A stretch of DNA of 64,000 nt from Tardiphaga alba (lineage in GTDB: Bacteria > Pseudomonadota > Alphaproteobacteria > Rhizobiales > Xanthobacteraceae): assembly GCF_018279705.1 (NCBI RefSeq), contig NZ_CP036498.1, positions 1,009,001 to 1,073,000 of the forward strand, in the 5' to 3' direction. Positions within the stretch are counted from its first letter, which is position 1; each line of letters begins with the position of its first letter. Of the stretch, positions 28,179 through 39,368 are shown in pieces. The position numbers and the translations under genes are program-made. The notes beneath the pieces are model-generated. The model did no database searches. It was not told the origin of the DNA and saw only the letters and a program-made list of their open reading frames with translations.

Positions 28179-31100
28179 ATGACCGCGTTCACCGTCAATC
28201 AGGCCGACCTCGCGTTTATTCTGCGTCAGATCAAGGTGGCCGAAGCCCATGCTGCGGGAACGCCGCTCACACAGATCTATGTCGATGCCGCCGGTAATGT
28301 CGTGTCAGCATCCACGCCCGGTGCGGTTTTGGCCATACCGGACCCGCATGTCCCGGTCGGCTTGCGAACCGTCGATGGCAGCTACAACAACGTCGTGCCC
28401 GGGCGCGAGCTGTGGGGAGCCGCCGACCAGACGATGCCGCGGCTGCTGAACGGGAAGTACGGCAACGACGCCGATGGTGATGAGTTCGACAACAATGGGC
28501 CAGGCCCCGGAGGGTTGCAGACCAACACAAATTACGGAAATTCCGGCCACGTGGTCGATGCCGATCCACGCATCATTTCGAATCTGATCGTCGACATGAG
28601 CGTCAACAATCCGGCCGCGATCGCTGCCTGGTTTGCAAATCCTCTCGCGGTCGCCGCCTGGGAGGAAGCAAACCCCGGTAAGACCCCTGTGGCTCCAGGC
28701 ACCGTTCTGGGAGTGAACGACAAGGTTCTGACCAATGCGGATCTGGCCGCAATTCCGAATATCTCGGCAGACGAGGGGCTCACGGCTCCCTTCAACGCCT
28801 GGATGACGTTCTTCGGGCAGTTCTTCGACCATGGCCTGGATCTTATCACCAAGGGCGGCAGCGGGACGGTCTACATACCGCTGCAGGCCGATGACCCATT
28901 GATCACACATGGTCCGGATGGCGTTCCAAACACCGGTGACGAGGTCGGCCCATCGCAGCGCTTCATGGTCCTGACCCGCGCAACGGACGTCAACGGCGCC
29001 GCTGCGGGGAATGATGCCCGAAACACAACGACGCCCTTCGTAGATCAGAACCAGACCTACACCTCCCATGCGTCGCACCAGGTGTTCCTGCGCGAATATG
29101 CGACCGTTGCCGGCAAGACGGTTTCGACCGGATTGTTGCTCAACGGAGCCAATGATGGTCTGCCGACCTGGGCCGACATCAAGGAGCAGGCGCGCACGAT
29201 GCTGGGCATCCAGCTCGACGATCGCGATGTGCTCAATATCCCGTTGCTCCGCACCGACGCCTATGGCGAGTTCATTCCAGATCCGGTGACAGGATATGCC
29301 CAACTCATTCTGGGCATCGGCGCCGACGGCATTCCCAACACCGCTGATGACATTGTGGTGTCCGGCACGCGGGACGCACCGATCAGCACGTTTGGCAGTT
29401 TCACGGTAGGATCGAGCACTTTTACTGGAGCGGTCCGTATCGGACATGCGTTCCTTGATGACATCGCGGACAGCGCCGCGCCGGTAATAAGTGGCGGCAA
29501 TCTCGTGCCGGATGCGGATCTAATTGCGGGGAATGCAATCCCGCGGAACGCTCAGGGGCAGAAGCTAGCTTACGACAACGAGCTATTAGATCGCCACTTC
29601 GTCACCGGCGATGGCCGCGGCAACGAAAATATCGGTCTCACGACGGTTCACCACATTTTCCATTCGGAGCACAATCGGCAGGTCGAAGCGCAGAAGCTGA
29701 CCATCCTGCAGAGCGGCAACCTGGATTTCGTCAACGAGTGGCTGGCTACCGACTTGCCCACGGGCACGGTACTTCCGACCACCGTTGCCGGCGCACAAGC
29801 GTTGGCAGCGACCCTGAACTGGGACGGCGAGCGGCTATTCCAGGCAGCGCGTTTCGCCACCGAAATGCAGTATCAGCACCTCGTCTTCGAGGAGTTCGCC
29901 CGCAAGATCCAGCCGAATATCGATCCGTTCGTGTTCAACAACGCGACCGACATCAATCCGGCGATCTTCGCCGAGTTTGCGAACACGGTGTATCGTTTCG
30001 GCCATTCGATGCTAACGGACAACATGCCGCGCATCGACGAAAACGGCAACGTGTTCGACTCTGACATCAGCCTGGTCGAGGCATTCCTCAATCCGATCAG
30101 TTTCGACCATCAGAACGACGGCGACCCCCTCAACGATCTGACAGCCGATCAGGCCGCAGCCTCCATCGTGCGCGGGATGACGATCGAGCGCGGCAATGAA
30201 ATCGACGAATTCATCGTCAGCTCGCTGCGTAACAATCTGCTCGGTTTGCCGCTCGATCTGGCAGCCATCAATATCGCGCGTGGTCGTGAAACCGGCGTTC
30301 CGACGCTCAATGACGCAAGGCAGCAGCTTTATGCTGCCACTGGCTCGACCTTCCTCAAGCCTTACGACCACTGGGTGGACTTTGCCGCGAATCTGAAGAA
30401 CCCGGCCTCGGTCATCAACTTCATTGCTGCCTACGGAAAGCACTCCAGCATTCCGCAAAATGGCACGCTGCAGGAAAAGCGCGACGCTGCAACTTTGCTC
30501 GTGATGGGTGATACAGATCTGGATGGTAGCGGAACCATCGACGCTGACGAAATCGCGCCAGCTGACCGAATTGCGTTCCTCACCAGCACAGGTGCCTGGA
30601 CGGCCGCGAATAGCGGTCTGAACGATATCGATCTGTGGATCGGCGGTCTTGCCGAAAAGAAGATGCCGTTCGGCGGCATGCTCGGCTCCACATTCAATGC
30701 AGTCTTCGAAGCGCAGCTGGAAAATCTGCAGGACGGCGACCGCTTCTATTATCTGACGCGTACACAAGGGCAGAACCTCTTGGTGTCGCTGGAGCAAAAC
30801 TCGTTCGCCAAGCTCATCATGGCGAATACCGACCTTGCGCAACCCGGCCCCGATGGTATTCGCGGCACGGCCGACGACATCGTTCCACGTCATATCGGCG
30901 TCGATGCATTCGCTGCCTATGACTATGTTCTGGAGGTCAATGCAGCGAACCAGGTCGATTACAACGGTGCCGCTACCGCCGGTGTCGATCCAATCGGCGA
31001 CAATCCGATTTTCGAAGCGATCGGACTGGGCAAGGTCATTCGTAATGATCCGGGAACGGTCGGACCCGATGCCAACTACATCCGCTTTACCGGCGGCGAG

Positions 31101-34100
31101 CATGTCGTCATCGGCGGTACCAGCGGAAATGACACAATCATTGCCGATTTCGGCGATGACGGCATCTGGGGAGATGCGGGCGACGACCGCATCGAAGCCG
31201 GCGCTGGCGTCGATCTGGTCAACGGCGGAGCAGGCAACGACATCATCACCGACTCCGGCGACAGCGGCGACTTCCTGAAAGGTGACGAAGGCGACGACGT
31301 CATTGCCAATTCGAACGGCCTTGACATCATCATGGGCGGCTCCGGCAAGGATGTGATCTTTGTCGGCGTTGACGATACAGAAGTCTTCGCAGGCCAGGGC
31401 GACGATTTCGTCCTCGGTGGCGACGGCGTTGACCTGATCATGGGTAACGAAGGCGACGACTGGCTGGAAGGTGGCGCCGGTTTCGACACCACGGCAGGTG
31501 ACAATTCCGAGCTGTTCTTCAACAGCACGATCATCGGTCATGACGTGATGTTCGCGGGTACCGACGAGCATGATTTCGACGCGGAATCCGGCGACGACAT
31601 CATGGTTCAAGGCGAGAGCGTCATCCGCAATGAAGGCATGTTCGGATTTGACTGGGCGATCTTCAAAGGATTGAACATCGACGGCTATGCCGACATGAAC
31701 ATCCCGATCTTCACGACGGAGCAGGCGGACATCCTGCGCAATCGCTTCGACAAGGTCGAAGCGCTGTCGGGCTGGAACAGGAACGATACCCTGATCGGCG
31801 ACAGCCGCGTCTTCGGTGAAATCGGACCCGGCGACATTACCGCGACGACCGAGGGCGTCTTCTTCAGGGATGGCCTCGACCAGGCCGGCATCGACCGGAT
31901 CTCCGGGCTCGACCAGATTGTCGGCGTGGATTCGACGGGCTTCTTCGAGCGCGGAAACATCCTGCTTGGTGGCGGCGGCAGCGATATCCTGAAGGGCAAT
32001 GGCGGTGACGATATTCTCGACGGCGACCGCTGGCTCAATGTCCGCATCCGCATCACCGGGGCGGGCCAGGAAAATACCGCGGCCAATCAGATCGGCACCG
32101 TAGACAGCCTGAAGCACGTCTTCGCCAACGACTCGTCGGTCCCGGCGGCCTGGCGCGGGCACTCGCTGTTCGAGCTGATGATTTCCCGTACCATCGTGCC
32201 GAACCAGCTTCACATCGTTCGTGAAGTGCTGGACGCCGGATCAGTTGGTGCCACGGACGTCGCGGTGTACAACGACGTTCGCGCGAATTACGCGATCTCC
32301 GCAAATGCCGATGGCAGCATCCGTGTCGAGCATGTCACCGTGACTGCCGGCGCGATCGATCCGACAACCGGCCGTAACATTGTGTCGGACGGCATCGATA
32401 CGCTACGGAATATCGAACAACTTAAGTTCTCGGATCAGACCATCACGCTGTCGCCCCCACAGCTGAAGCTGGATGCGTATAATCCGGGCGGAACCTATGT
32501 CGATAATTTTACAACGGCTAACTATGGCAACACCAATGGTACGTTGAACTGGGGACCTGACTGGACCGAAACAGGAGACGACAATAGCGCCACAGCTGCC
32601 GCGGGGCAGATCCGCATCACCGGTGGTTCGTTGCAGTTTGATGCCGGCGACGGCGCCAGTATTTCGCGACAGGTCAACCTGTCGGCAGCAAGCTCTGCCC
32701 GACTGACCTATGAGGTCGATGAAACCGGCTTCGACGCTGGCGAGACTGTAACGGTCGAATTCTCTCCGAACGGCGTGGCGCCTTTCACGCTTCTGGAGAC
32801 GATCAACTCCGGTACAAACTCCGTCAATCGTGGCTTTGATCTCCAGGGCCCATTCACGGCCAATGCCGTCCTCCGCTTCACGGTGTCTGGCGTCAACGGC
32901 GCCGGCGAATTTGTTGATATCGACAACGTTGCATTCAACCTGACCGTGCCAAATCCTGCACCGACCGTGAATTATGCAACGACATTCACGGAGAACGGCG
33001 CGGCGGCTGCGATCGCCAGTGGTCCGTCCATTGTCGATGATGCGGCGCTGATGGCGTCGGCGCGGATCGTGCTCACGAATGCATCGGCCGGCGATCAGTT
33101 GCTCGTCGGCACACTGCCGGCAGGAATTACCTCTGCAGTCGATACCACGGTTGCAGGGCTGATTACCGTGACATTGACGGGGGCTGCATCGCAGGCTGCG
33201 TATCAGGCCGCGATCCAGGCTGTCAGTTTCAACAACACGTCGCAAACACCGTTGGCCGGAAATCGCATCATCAACGTCACGGTGAACGATGGCGTGATGA
33301 ATTCGAACGTGGCCACCACCACGGTCAATGTCATTTCAGTGAATGATGTTCCTGTCGCCAACAACGATGCTCTGGTTACCAACATCGTTGATGGATCGGG
33401 CATCGTCGTTCCGAAATGGGTGCTGCTGGCCAACGATACGGATCTGGACGGCAACACGCTCAATGTGACGGCGGTGACGGAAAATCAGACCGACTTTTCC
33501 GTCGCGCTGTCCGCGACAGCCGTGACCGTGACGCATACGACGGCCGCGAACAGGACGTTCACCTATACCGCCAGCGATGGCATTGCGAGCGACACTGCAA
33601 CTGTGAGCGTCACGCGCGATACGAACGATATCGCCACCGGAAACGGCTCGCAGATCCTGGTCGGCAACAATGCGGCGAGTGCGTTCAACGCCGGCGCAGG
33701 CAACGACTACATTTTTGCCGGCGGCGGAAATGACACCATCACCCAGAATGCCGCGGATGGTGGGAGAGATTTCATCGATGGTGGCGCGGAAACCACCGCG
33801 GCCGGAGATCGCTTCATTCTCAACGGCACCAATGTGGCGGAAGTGTTCCGCGTCTATGCCAAGGCCGACGCTGTCGCCGCCGGCATCTACAGCGCCGCCG
33901 GCCTCGCGGAAATATTGATTACGCGCAATACCAACGGCGTTGCAGGTCCTGTCACCGCGGCCAACATCGTGGCCGAACTCACGGATATCGAAGAGATCGT
34001 GATCAACACCGCAGGTGGTGCCGATCAGGTCATACCGATCGGAGACTTCAACCCGACAAGCCTGAACTTCAACACCATCACCGTGAATGGCGGGGCAGGG

Positions 34101-37100
34101 AATGACACTGTCGATGTCTCCGGCCTGCAGTCCGCCCATCGCATCCTGTTCCGCTCCTTCGGCGGAAACGACACGATCATCGGAAACCTGCGTCCGCAGG
34201 ATGTGATCGAACTCGCGCCGGGCGAGAACACAGCAACCTACACGCTCGTCAATAACGGCAATGGCACCCAGACCTATTCCAACGGGACCAACTCCATCAC
34301 CTTCACCGGCGCCGTGCCGCCGCAGTTCCAGGACACATCGCCGCCTACGGGCAACGAAAACGGTGTGACGGGTGCTTTCGAATATACGCCGGGCGATCTC
34401 GCCGGCCTGAAGGCGCTCGTCAACGGGCTGCAGCCCAATGGCGGCGACGATGAAGTGCCGACCGGTGTGCGTAACCTGTCCGGTCACGGCAACAATGTCG
34501 CCAATCCGACCTGGGGCAGCGCGGACGAGCCGTTCATCCGTATCACAAATCCTCACTACGGGGCCCCGGACGCGAATGGCAATCTGTCGATCAATCCGAT
34601 TTTTGCGGGGCTCGATCCGCGAAATATCAGCAACATTCTCGGCGCCCAAGAGGCTGGTCTGCCTCACGCCGGAAATGACGCCAATATCTTCTTCATGGCG
34701 ATGGGCCAGTATATCGACCATGGCCTCGACTTCCTCGGCAAGGGCGGCAATGGCACGATCCAGATTGGCGCACCTGGCAATGGTGCGCCAGGCTCGGGCA
34801 ACCCGGCCGACCTGACGCGCGGTACGGTCGTCGGATATGAAGCAGACGGCACCCCGCTGCACATCAACCACACCTCGCCTTTTGTCGATCAGAACCAGGC
34901 CTACGGATCGAACGATCTTGTTGGGCAGTTCCTGCGCGAAGGTGACGGGCAAGGCGGGACTGGTTCGCACCTGCTGGCAGGTGCTCCTGATCCGTCAAAC
35001 CCTGACTTCAACCTACTCCCGACATTGCGCGAGCTGATCCAGCATCACTGGGCGAACAACACGGTCTTCCATTCGCCAAGCCTCGATGGCGGGTCGGTGT
35101 CCTTCCAGACCTATTATGCCGGTCTGGTGTCGTCGGCTGGCGTGATCAACACGGCGATGCTGCCTAGCATGATCAGCAGCTTCATGGGGACGGGCCACGC
35201 TTTGCTGCTGGACACCAACCCCTATATCAGCCCGCTCGATCACTACGTCGCCGGCGATGGTCGCGCCAACGAGAACTTTGCGTTGACGGCCATCCACACC
35301 GTGTGGGCCCGCAACCATAATCATCACGTCGAGGGATTGGAGGCTGCAGGTTTCCAGGGAACGGCGGAGGAACTGTTCCAGGCAGCGAAGATCATCAACG
35401 AAGCGGAGTATCAGCGCGTCGTCTTCACGGAATACGCCGATGCATTGCTTGGGGCCTGCGGAGCCCTGCAGGCGGAGGAACCCATGGCTTCGATGGCTAT
35501 GATCCGACCGTCAATCCCGGCATCTCGCATGAATTCGCCGGCGCCGTGTTCCGGTTCGGTCACTCGCTGATCGGCCAGACCATGACCGTTCTCGATGCGA
35601 ACGGAAATCCGACGCAAGTGTCGCTGTTCGACGCCTTCCTCAATCCGAGCAACGACGCATCGGCCTTCACGCTGCCGCTCGCACAGCTTGCGCAATATGG
35701 CTATGTCCCGAAGCCCGGCTATGAGCAGCACGGCGTCAGCTCGATCATCGGTGGCATCGTTGGCCAGCCTGCGGAAGAGGTCGACTTCAATCTCGTCGAT
35801 GCGATCCGCAACGATCTTGTGCGCATCAATGCGGATCTGTTCGCCTTCAATCAGGCCCGCGGTTGGGATCTTGGTCTGGGCACGCTGAATCAGGTGCGTC
35901 GGGATCTGGCGGCCTCGACCGATCCGCATGTGGCGGAGTCGGTGGGCTATGCCGGCGATCTCTCTCCTTACGTGTCCTGGGAGGATTTCCAGGCCCGCAA
36001 CGGCCTCAGTGACGTGGTCATCAACCAGTTCAAGCAGGCATTCCCTGATCTTGTGCTGAGTTCGGGCGATATTGCTGCATTCCAGCAGATCAATCCGGAT
36101 ATCGCGATTGCGATGCAGGCAAATGGCTCCGGTATCGTCAAGGGTATCGACCGCGTTGACCTGTGGCTCGGTGGTCTTGCCGAGGCGCATATCAATGGTG
36201 GTGTCGTCGGCCAGACATTCTGGGTGGTGCTGCACGATCAGTTCGATCGTCTCCAGGACGGCGACCGGTTCTATTACGTCGATCGTCTGGATAATTTCGA
36301 CTTCTACGAGGATTTCATCGACGGCCAGGAGTTCTCGGACATCATCGCACGTAACACGGGCATGACCGGTCTGCCCGAGCATATGTTCCAGACCGAAGAG
36401 ATCGAAGACGAAGACGAGGATGATGGCGACGACGATCAGAACGGCGATGATGATGAGGAGGATGATGAAGACGACACCCCGACGACGAGTGAAGACGACG
36501 AGGACGACGAAGAAGACGATGAAAACGACGGGGATGACGAAGAAGACGACGAGAACGACGGAGACGACGATGAAGACAACGATCCCGATGGCGACGACGA
36601 TGATCCGGACGGTCCAATCGTCACTCCCGTAACGGGGGTCATCAAGACCGGCACGCCGCTTGCGGATGTTCTGCTTGGGTCGGCCGGCGATGACAGCATC
36701 GTTGCCTTTGATGGCGACGACGTTCTGATCGGTGAGGCTGGAGCCGATGCCATTTCGGCAGGTGGCGGAGCTGACTTCATCAAGGGGGCGCCGGACGCGA
36801 TGTCATCTTCGCAGGCGCGGGTGACGACCAAGTCTTCGCCGGCGATCACGCAGACATCGTCTATGGTGATGGCGGTGCTGATCGCATCTTCGGCGACGGC
36901 GGCAACGACATGATCAATGCGGGTGCCGGTGACGATACGGTGTTCGGCGGCGCCGGTGATGATCTGATCGTTGCGGAAATCGGCGATGGCAACGACGTTT
37001 ACTTCGGCGATGACAGCGACGGCGGCACGGGGATCGACACGCTCGATATGTCCGCGATAACCGCCAACATCACGGTCCATCTCGGGACCGGAGCACTCGC

Positions 37101-37536
37101 CAAGGGAAGCGTTTCAAGCTCTCAGACCGGCAATGATACGATCTGGGGGATCGAGAACGTCAATACAGGGTCCGGAAACGACGTCATCATTGCGAGCAAT
37201 GCTGTCAACGTGATGGACGGCGGAAGCGGCAACGATACGTTCAAGTTCACTTCCGCATCGGCAGCCAATGGCGACACGATCCTCGGTTTTGAACCCGGCG
37301 ACCGTCTCGACCTCAGCGGCATCGACGCCAATGTCACTGCGAGCGGTGATCAGGGCTTCACCTTGATCAGCGGTAGTGCATTCACCGCAGCTGGCCAACT
37401 CGCGATCAGCTTCGAGTCGCGGGATGACGGTGATTTCACGATCGTGCAAGGCAATATCGATGGCAACGCCGATGCTGACTTCAAGATCGAGATCGCCGGA
37501 CATCAAACGCTGACAGCGGCGAACGTCTCCCTCTAA
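28179..37536 (+). CDS. Giant secreted RTX protein with two animal-type haem peroxidase domains, two frame breaks
   Basis: About 3,119 residues after repair. Order: peroxidase 1 (about 60-960; distal Gln214 and His218 in GQFFDHGLDL; proximal His609 in YRFGHSML), RTX calcium repeats (about 970-1120, more near 1260), CalX/VCBS-like beta domains (about 1440-1820), short RTX, peroxidase 2 (about 2060-2720; Gln2177, His2181; Arg2378 in WARNHN; FRFGHSL), an acidic linker (36390-36625) and C-terminal RTX with a type I secretion tail. No signal peptide, as expected for ABC export. Breaks at about 35452 (G run) and 36788 (G run) each need one G. Domain 1 has Ser496 where peroxidases have Arg (FHSEHNR versus REHNR). 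Relatives include peroxicins and the Mn(II)-oxidising MopA; substrate here unknown. ATG 28179 is preferred. Confidence 0.88.
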
Positions 37537-37543
37537 GCGTGCG

Positions 37544-37584
37544 ATGTGTCGGGCGGCAGATCATGGATCTGCTGCCCGATACAT
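37544..37584 (+). terminator. Strong 19-pair hairpin between the peroxidase and exporter genes
   Basis: Left arm 37544-37562, loop ATG (37563-37565), right arm 37566-37584; 17 Watson-Crick pairs plus two G-T wobbles, including GGGCGGCAGATC opposite GATCTGCTGCCC. It begins 8 bases after the peroxidase stop and ends 38 bases before the exporter ATG. Only a short T stretch (TTTGT) follows, so it could be a partial terminator or an mRNA stabiliser. Confidence 0.6.
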
Positions 37585-37622
37585 GATCCCTTTGTATCGC
37601 GTCGAATTCAGGCAGCATCACA

Positions 37623-39368
37623 ATGGCAAAGTCAAAAGAGCTAACGCCCGCGAAACGTCGAAGCCTTGCAGAACTGACGCGCGGCTTCCGCAGCGTCGTT
37701 ATTTTCCTGTTCATCGTGTCCGGTCTGATCAATGTACTCGCATTGACCGGATCGCTCTACATGATGCAGATCTACGATCGCGCTCTGACGAGCGGCAGCA
37801 TTCCAACGCTCCTGGTGCTCTCTGGTCTGGCGATTGGCCTCTATCTGTTCCAGGGCTGCTTCGATGTCATCCGCTCCCAGGTTCTGGTTCGCGTCGGCGC
37901 CAGAATGGACAAGCGCGTCGCGCCACTGGCGCATCGCGTGGCCATCGATATGCCCCGCTTCGGTTTCTCGACCTCCGAGGCTCTGGAAAGAGGGCGTGAC
38001 GTCGATACGGTGCGCGGGTTTCTTGGAAGCCAGGGGCCATCGGCGCTGTTCGACCTGCCGTGGATGCCGATCTATCTCGTTTTCGTCTATGTCTTGCATC
38101 CCCTGCTCGGTGCTCTGACGATTGCAGGTGCTGTCGTGCTCACCATCATGACAGTGGTCAGCGAGGTGATGACGAAGAATCTCAGCGTCTCGACGCGCAA
38201 GGCTGCTCTCGCGCGCAACACCATTGCGGACTGCAATGCGCGCAATGCGGAGGTGCTCAAGGCGATGGGCTTCGCCGGGCGGGCGGTCGGCCGGTTCAAT
38301 GAAGCCAATGGCGAGCATCTCGAGCTGCAAACCAAGGCCAATGACATCACCGGCACATTTGCTGCGGTGTCGCGTGTGCTTCGCATGATCCTGCAGTCGG
38401 CGCTGCTCGGTCTTGGCGCATATCTGACCATCAAGGGTGAACTGTCCGCTGGCGCGATTATCGCTTGTTCCGTGGCGTCGGCGCGTGCGTTGGCTCCCGT
38501 CGATCTCGCAATCGGAAACTGGAAGTCGTTCATCGCTGCCCGCATGGCGTATCAGCGTTTGCGCGACACGGTGGTCGCACTGGCGGCGGCCGACGAGCCG
38601 ATGCAACTGCCGATTCCAAGCATGCGCTTGACCGTGGACAAGGCGACGGTTGCGGCACCGGCATCGGGGCAGATCATCCTGAGCGATATCAGCTTTGAAC
38701 TTGAGGCCGGTCAGGCGCTCGGCATCATCGGCCCGAGTGCCGGTGGAAAGACGACCATGGTCCGTGCGTTGACGGGCATCTGGCCGGTCTTGCGCGGGAG
38801 CGTCAGGCTGGACGGTGCGGATCTCAGCCAGTGGCGCGAAGACGAGATCGGCCAGCACATCGGCTATCTCCCGCAAGAAGTCAGCCTGATGGATGCGACG
38901 ATCGAGGAGAATATCTGCCGTTTCGAGCCGCAGCCGGATTACCGCAAGGTGGTGGAGGCGGCAAAGGCCGCCGGCGTCCACGAAATGATCGTGAAGATGC
39001 CGCTGGGATATCGAACGCCGCTCGGTCCCCAGGGAATGGCGCTCTCCGCCGGCCAGCGACAGCGCGTTGCGCTGGCTCGCGCTCTGTACGGCAATCCTTT
39101 CATCGTCGTCATGGATGAGCCGAACTCGAATCTGGATGGCGAGGGTGAGGCAGCCCTGACGCAGGCGATCGAGAAAATCCGTGCACGCGGCGGGATCGCG
39201 ATCGTGATTGCACACCGTCCGAGCGCGCTGGTCGCTGTCGATCTCGTCGCGATCATCCAGAACGGGCGCATGGTGTCGTTCGGAAGCAAGCAGGACATCA
39301 TGACGCCCGGCCTGCCATCGCAGACCAAGCCGGAAGACACGCGTGTGCCCGTGAGGAGGCCCGCATGA
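37623..39368 (+). CDS. Type I secretion ABC transporter (permease-ATPase, PrtD type)
   Basis: 581 residues. N-terminal membrane domain with about six segments (VVIFLFIVSGLINVLALTGS; GSIPTLLVLSGLAIGLYLF; ALTIAGAVVLTIMTVVSEV) and ATPase with Walker A IIGPSAGGKTTMVRAL, signature LSAGQRQRVALARALYG, Walker B VVMDEPNSNLD and H-switch VIAHRPSALV. It powers export of RTX proteins through a HlyD adaptor and TolC. It sits directly between the giant RTX peroxidase and a second RTX protein; it overlaps the latter by four bases (ATGA). No TolC gene is in the window. Confidence 0.93.
   Translation: MAKSKELTPAKRRSLAELTRGFRSVVIFLFIVSGLINVLALTGSLYMMQIYDRALTSGSIPTLLVLSGLAIGLYLFQGCFDVIRSQVLVRVGARMDKRVAPLAHRVAIDMPRFGFSTSEALERGRDVDTVRGFLGSQGPSALFDLPWMPIYLVFVYVLHPLLGALTIAGAVVLTIMTVVSEVMTKNLSVSTRKAALARNTIADCNARNAEVLKAMGFAGRAVGRFNEANGEHLELQTKANDITGTFAAVSRVLRMILQSALLGLGAYLTIKGELSAGAIIACSVASARALAPVDLAIGNWKSFIAARMAYQRLRDTVVALAAADEPMQLPIPSMRLTVDKATVAAPASGQIILSDISFELEAGQALGIIGPSAGGKTTMVRALTGIWPVLRGSVRLDGADLSQWREDEIGQHIGYLPQEVSLMDATIEENICRFEPQPDYRKVVEAAKAAGVHEMIVKMPLGYRTPLGPQGMALSAGQRQRVALARALYGNPFIVVMDEPNSNLDGEGEAALTQAIEKIRARGGIAIVIAHRPSALVAVDLVAIIQNGRMVSFGSKQDIMTPGLPSQTKPEDTRVPVRRPA

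Noticed and set aside
30012..32213. Long minus-strand open frame (733 codons) inside the peroxidase gene
   Set aside because: Runs antisense to clear peroxidase and RTX coding sequence; it has no family resemblance and is typical of high-GC shadow frames.
36390..36625. Repeat-rich DNA that could look like a CRISPR or satellite array
   Set aside because: It encodes an in-frame Asp/Glu linker; unit length is irregular and no spacers exist.
35440..36800. Programmed frameshifting in the giant peroxidase
   Set aside because: Both breaks need a base added at a G run, the same as in many unrelated genes here, and no slippery sequence with a structured element was seen.
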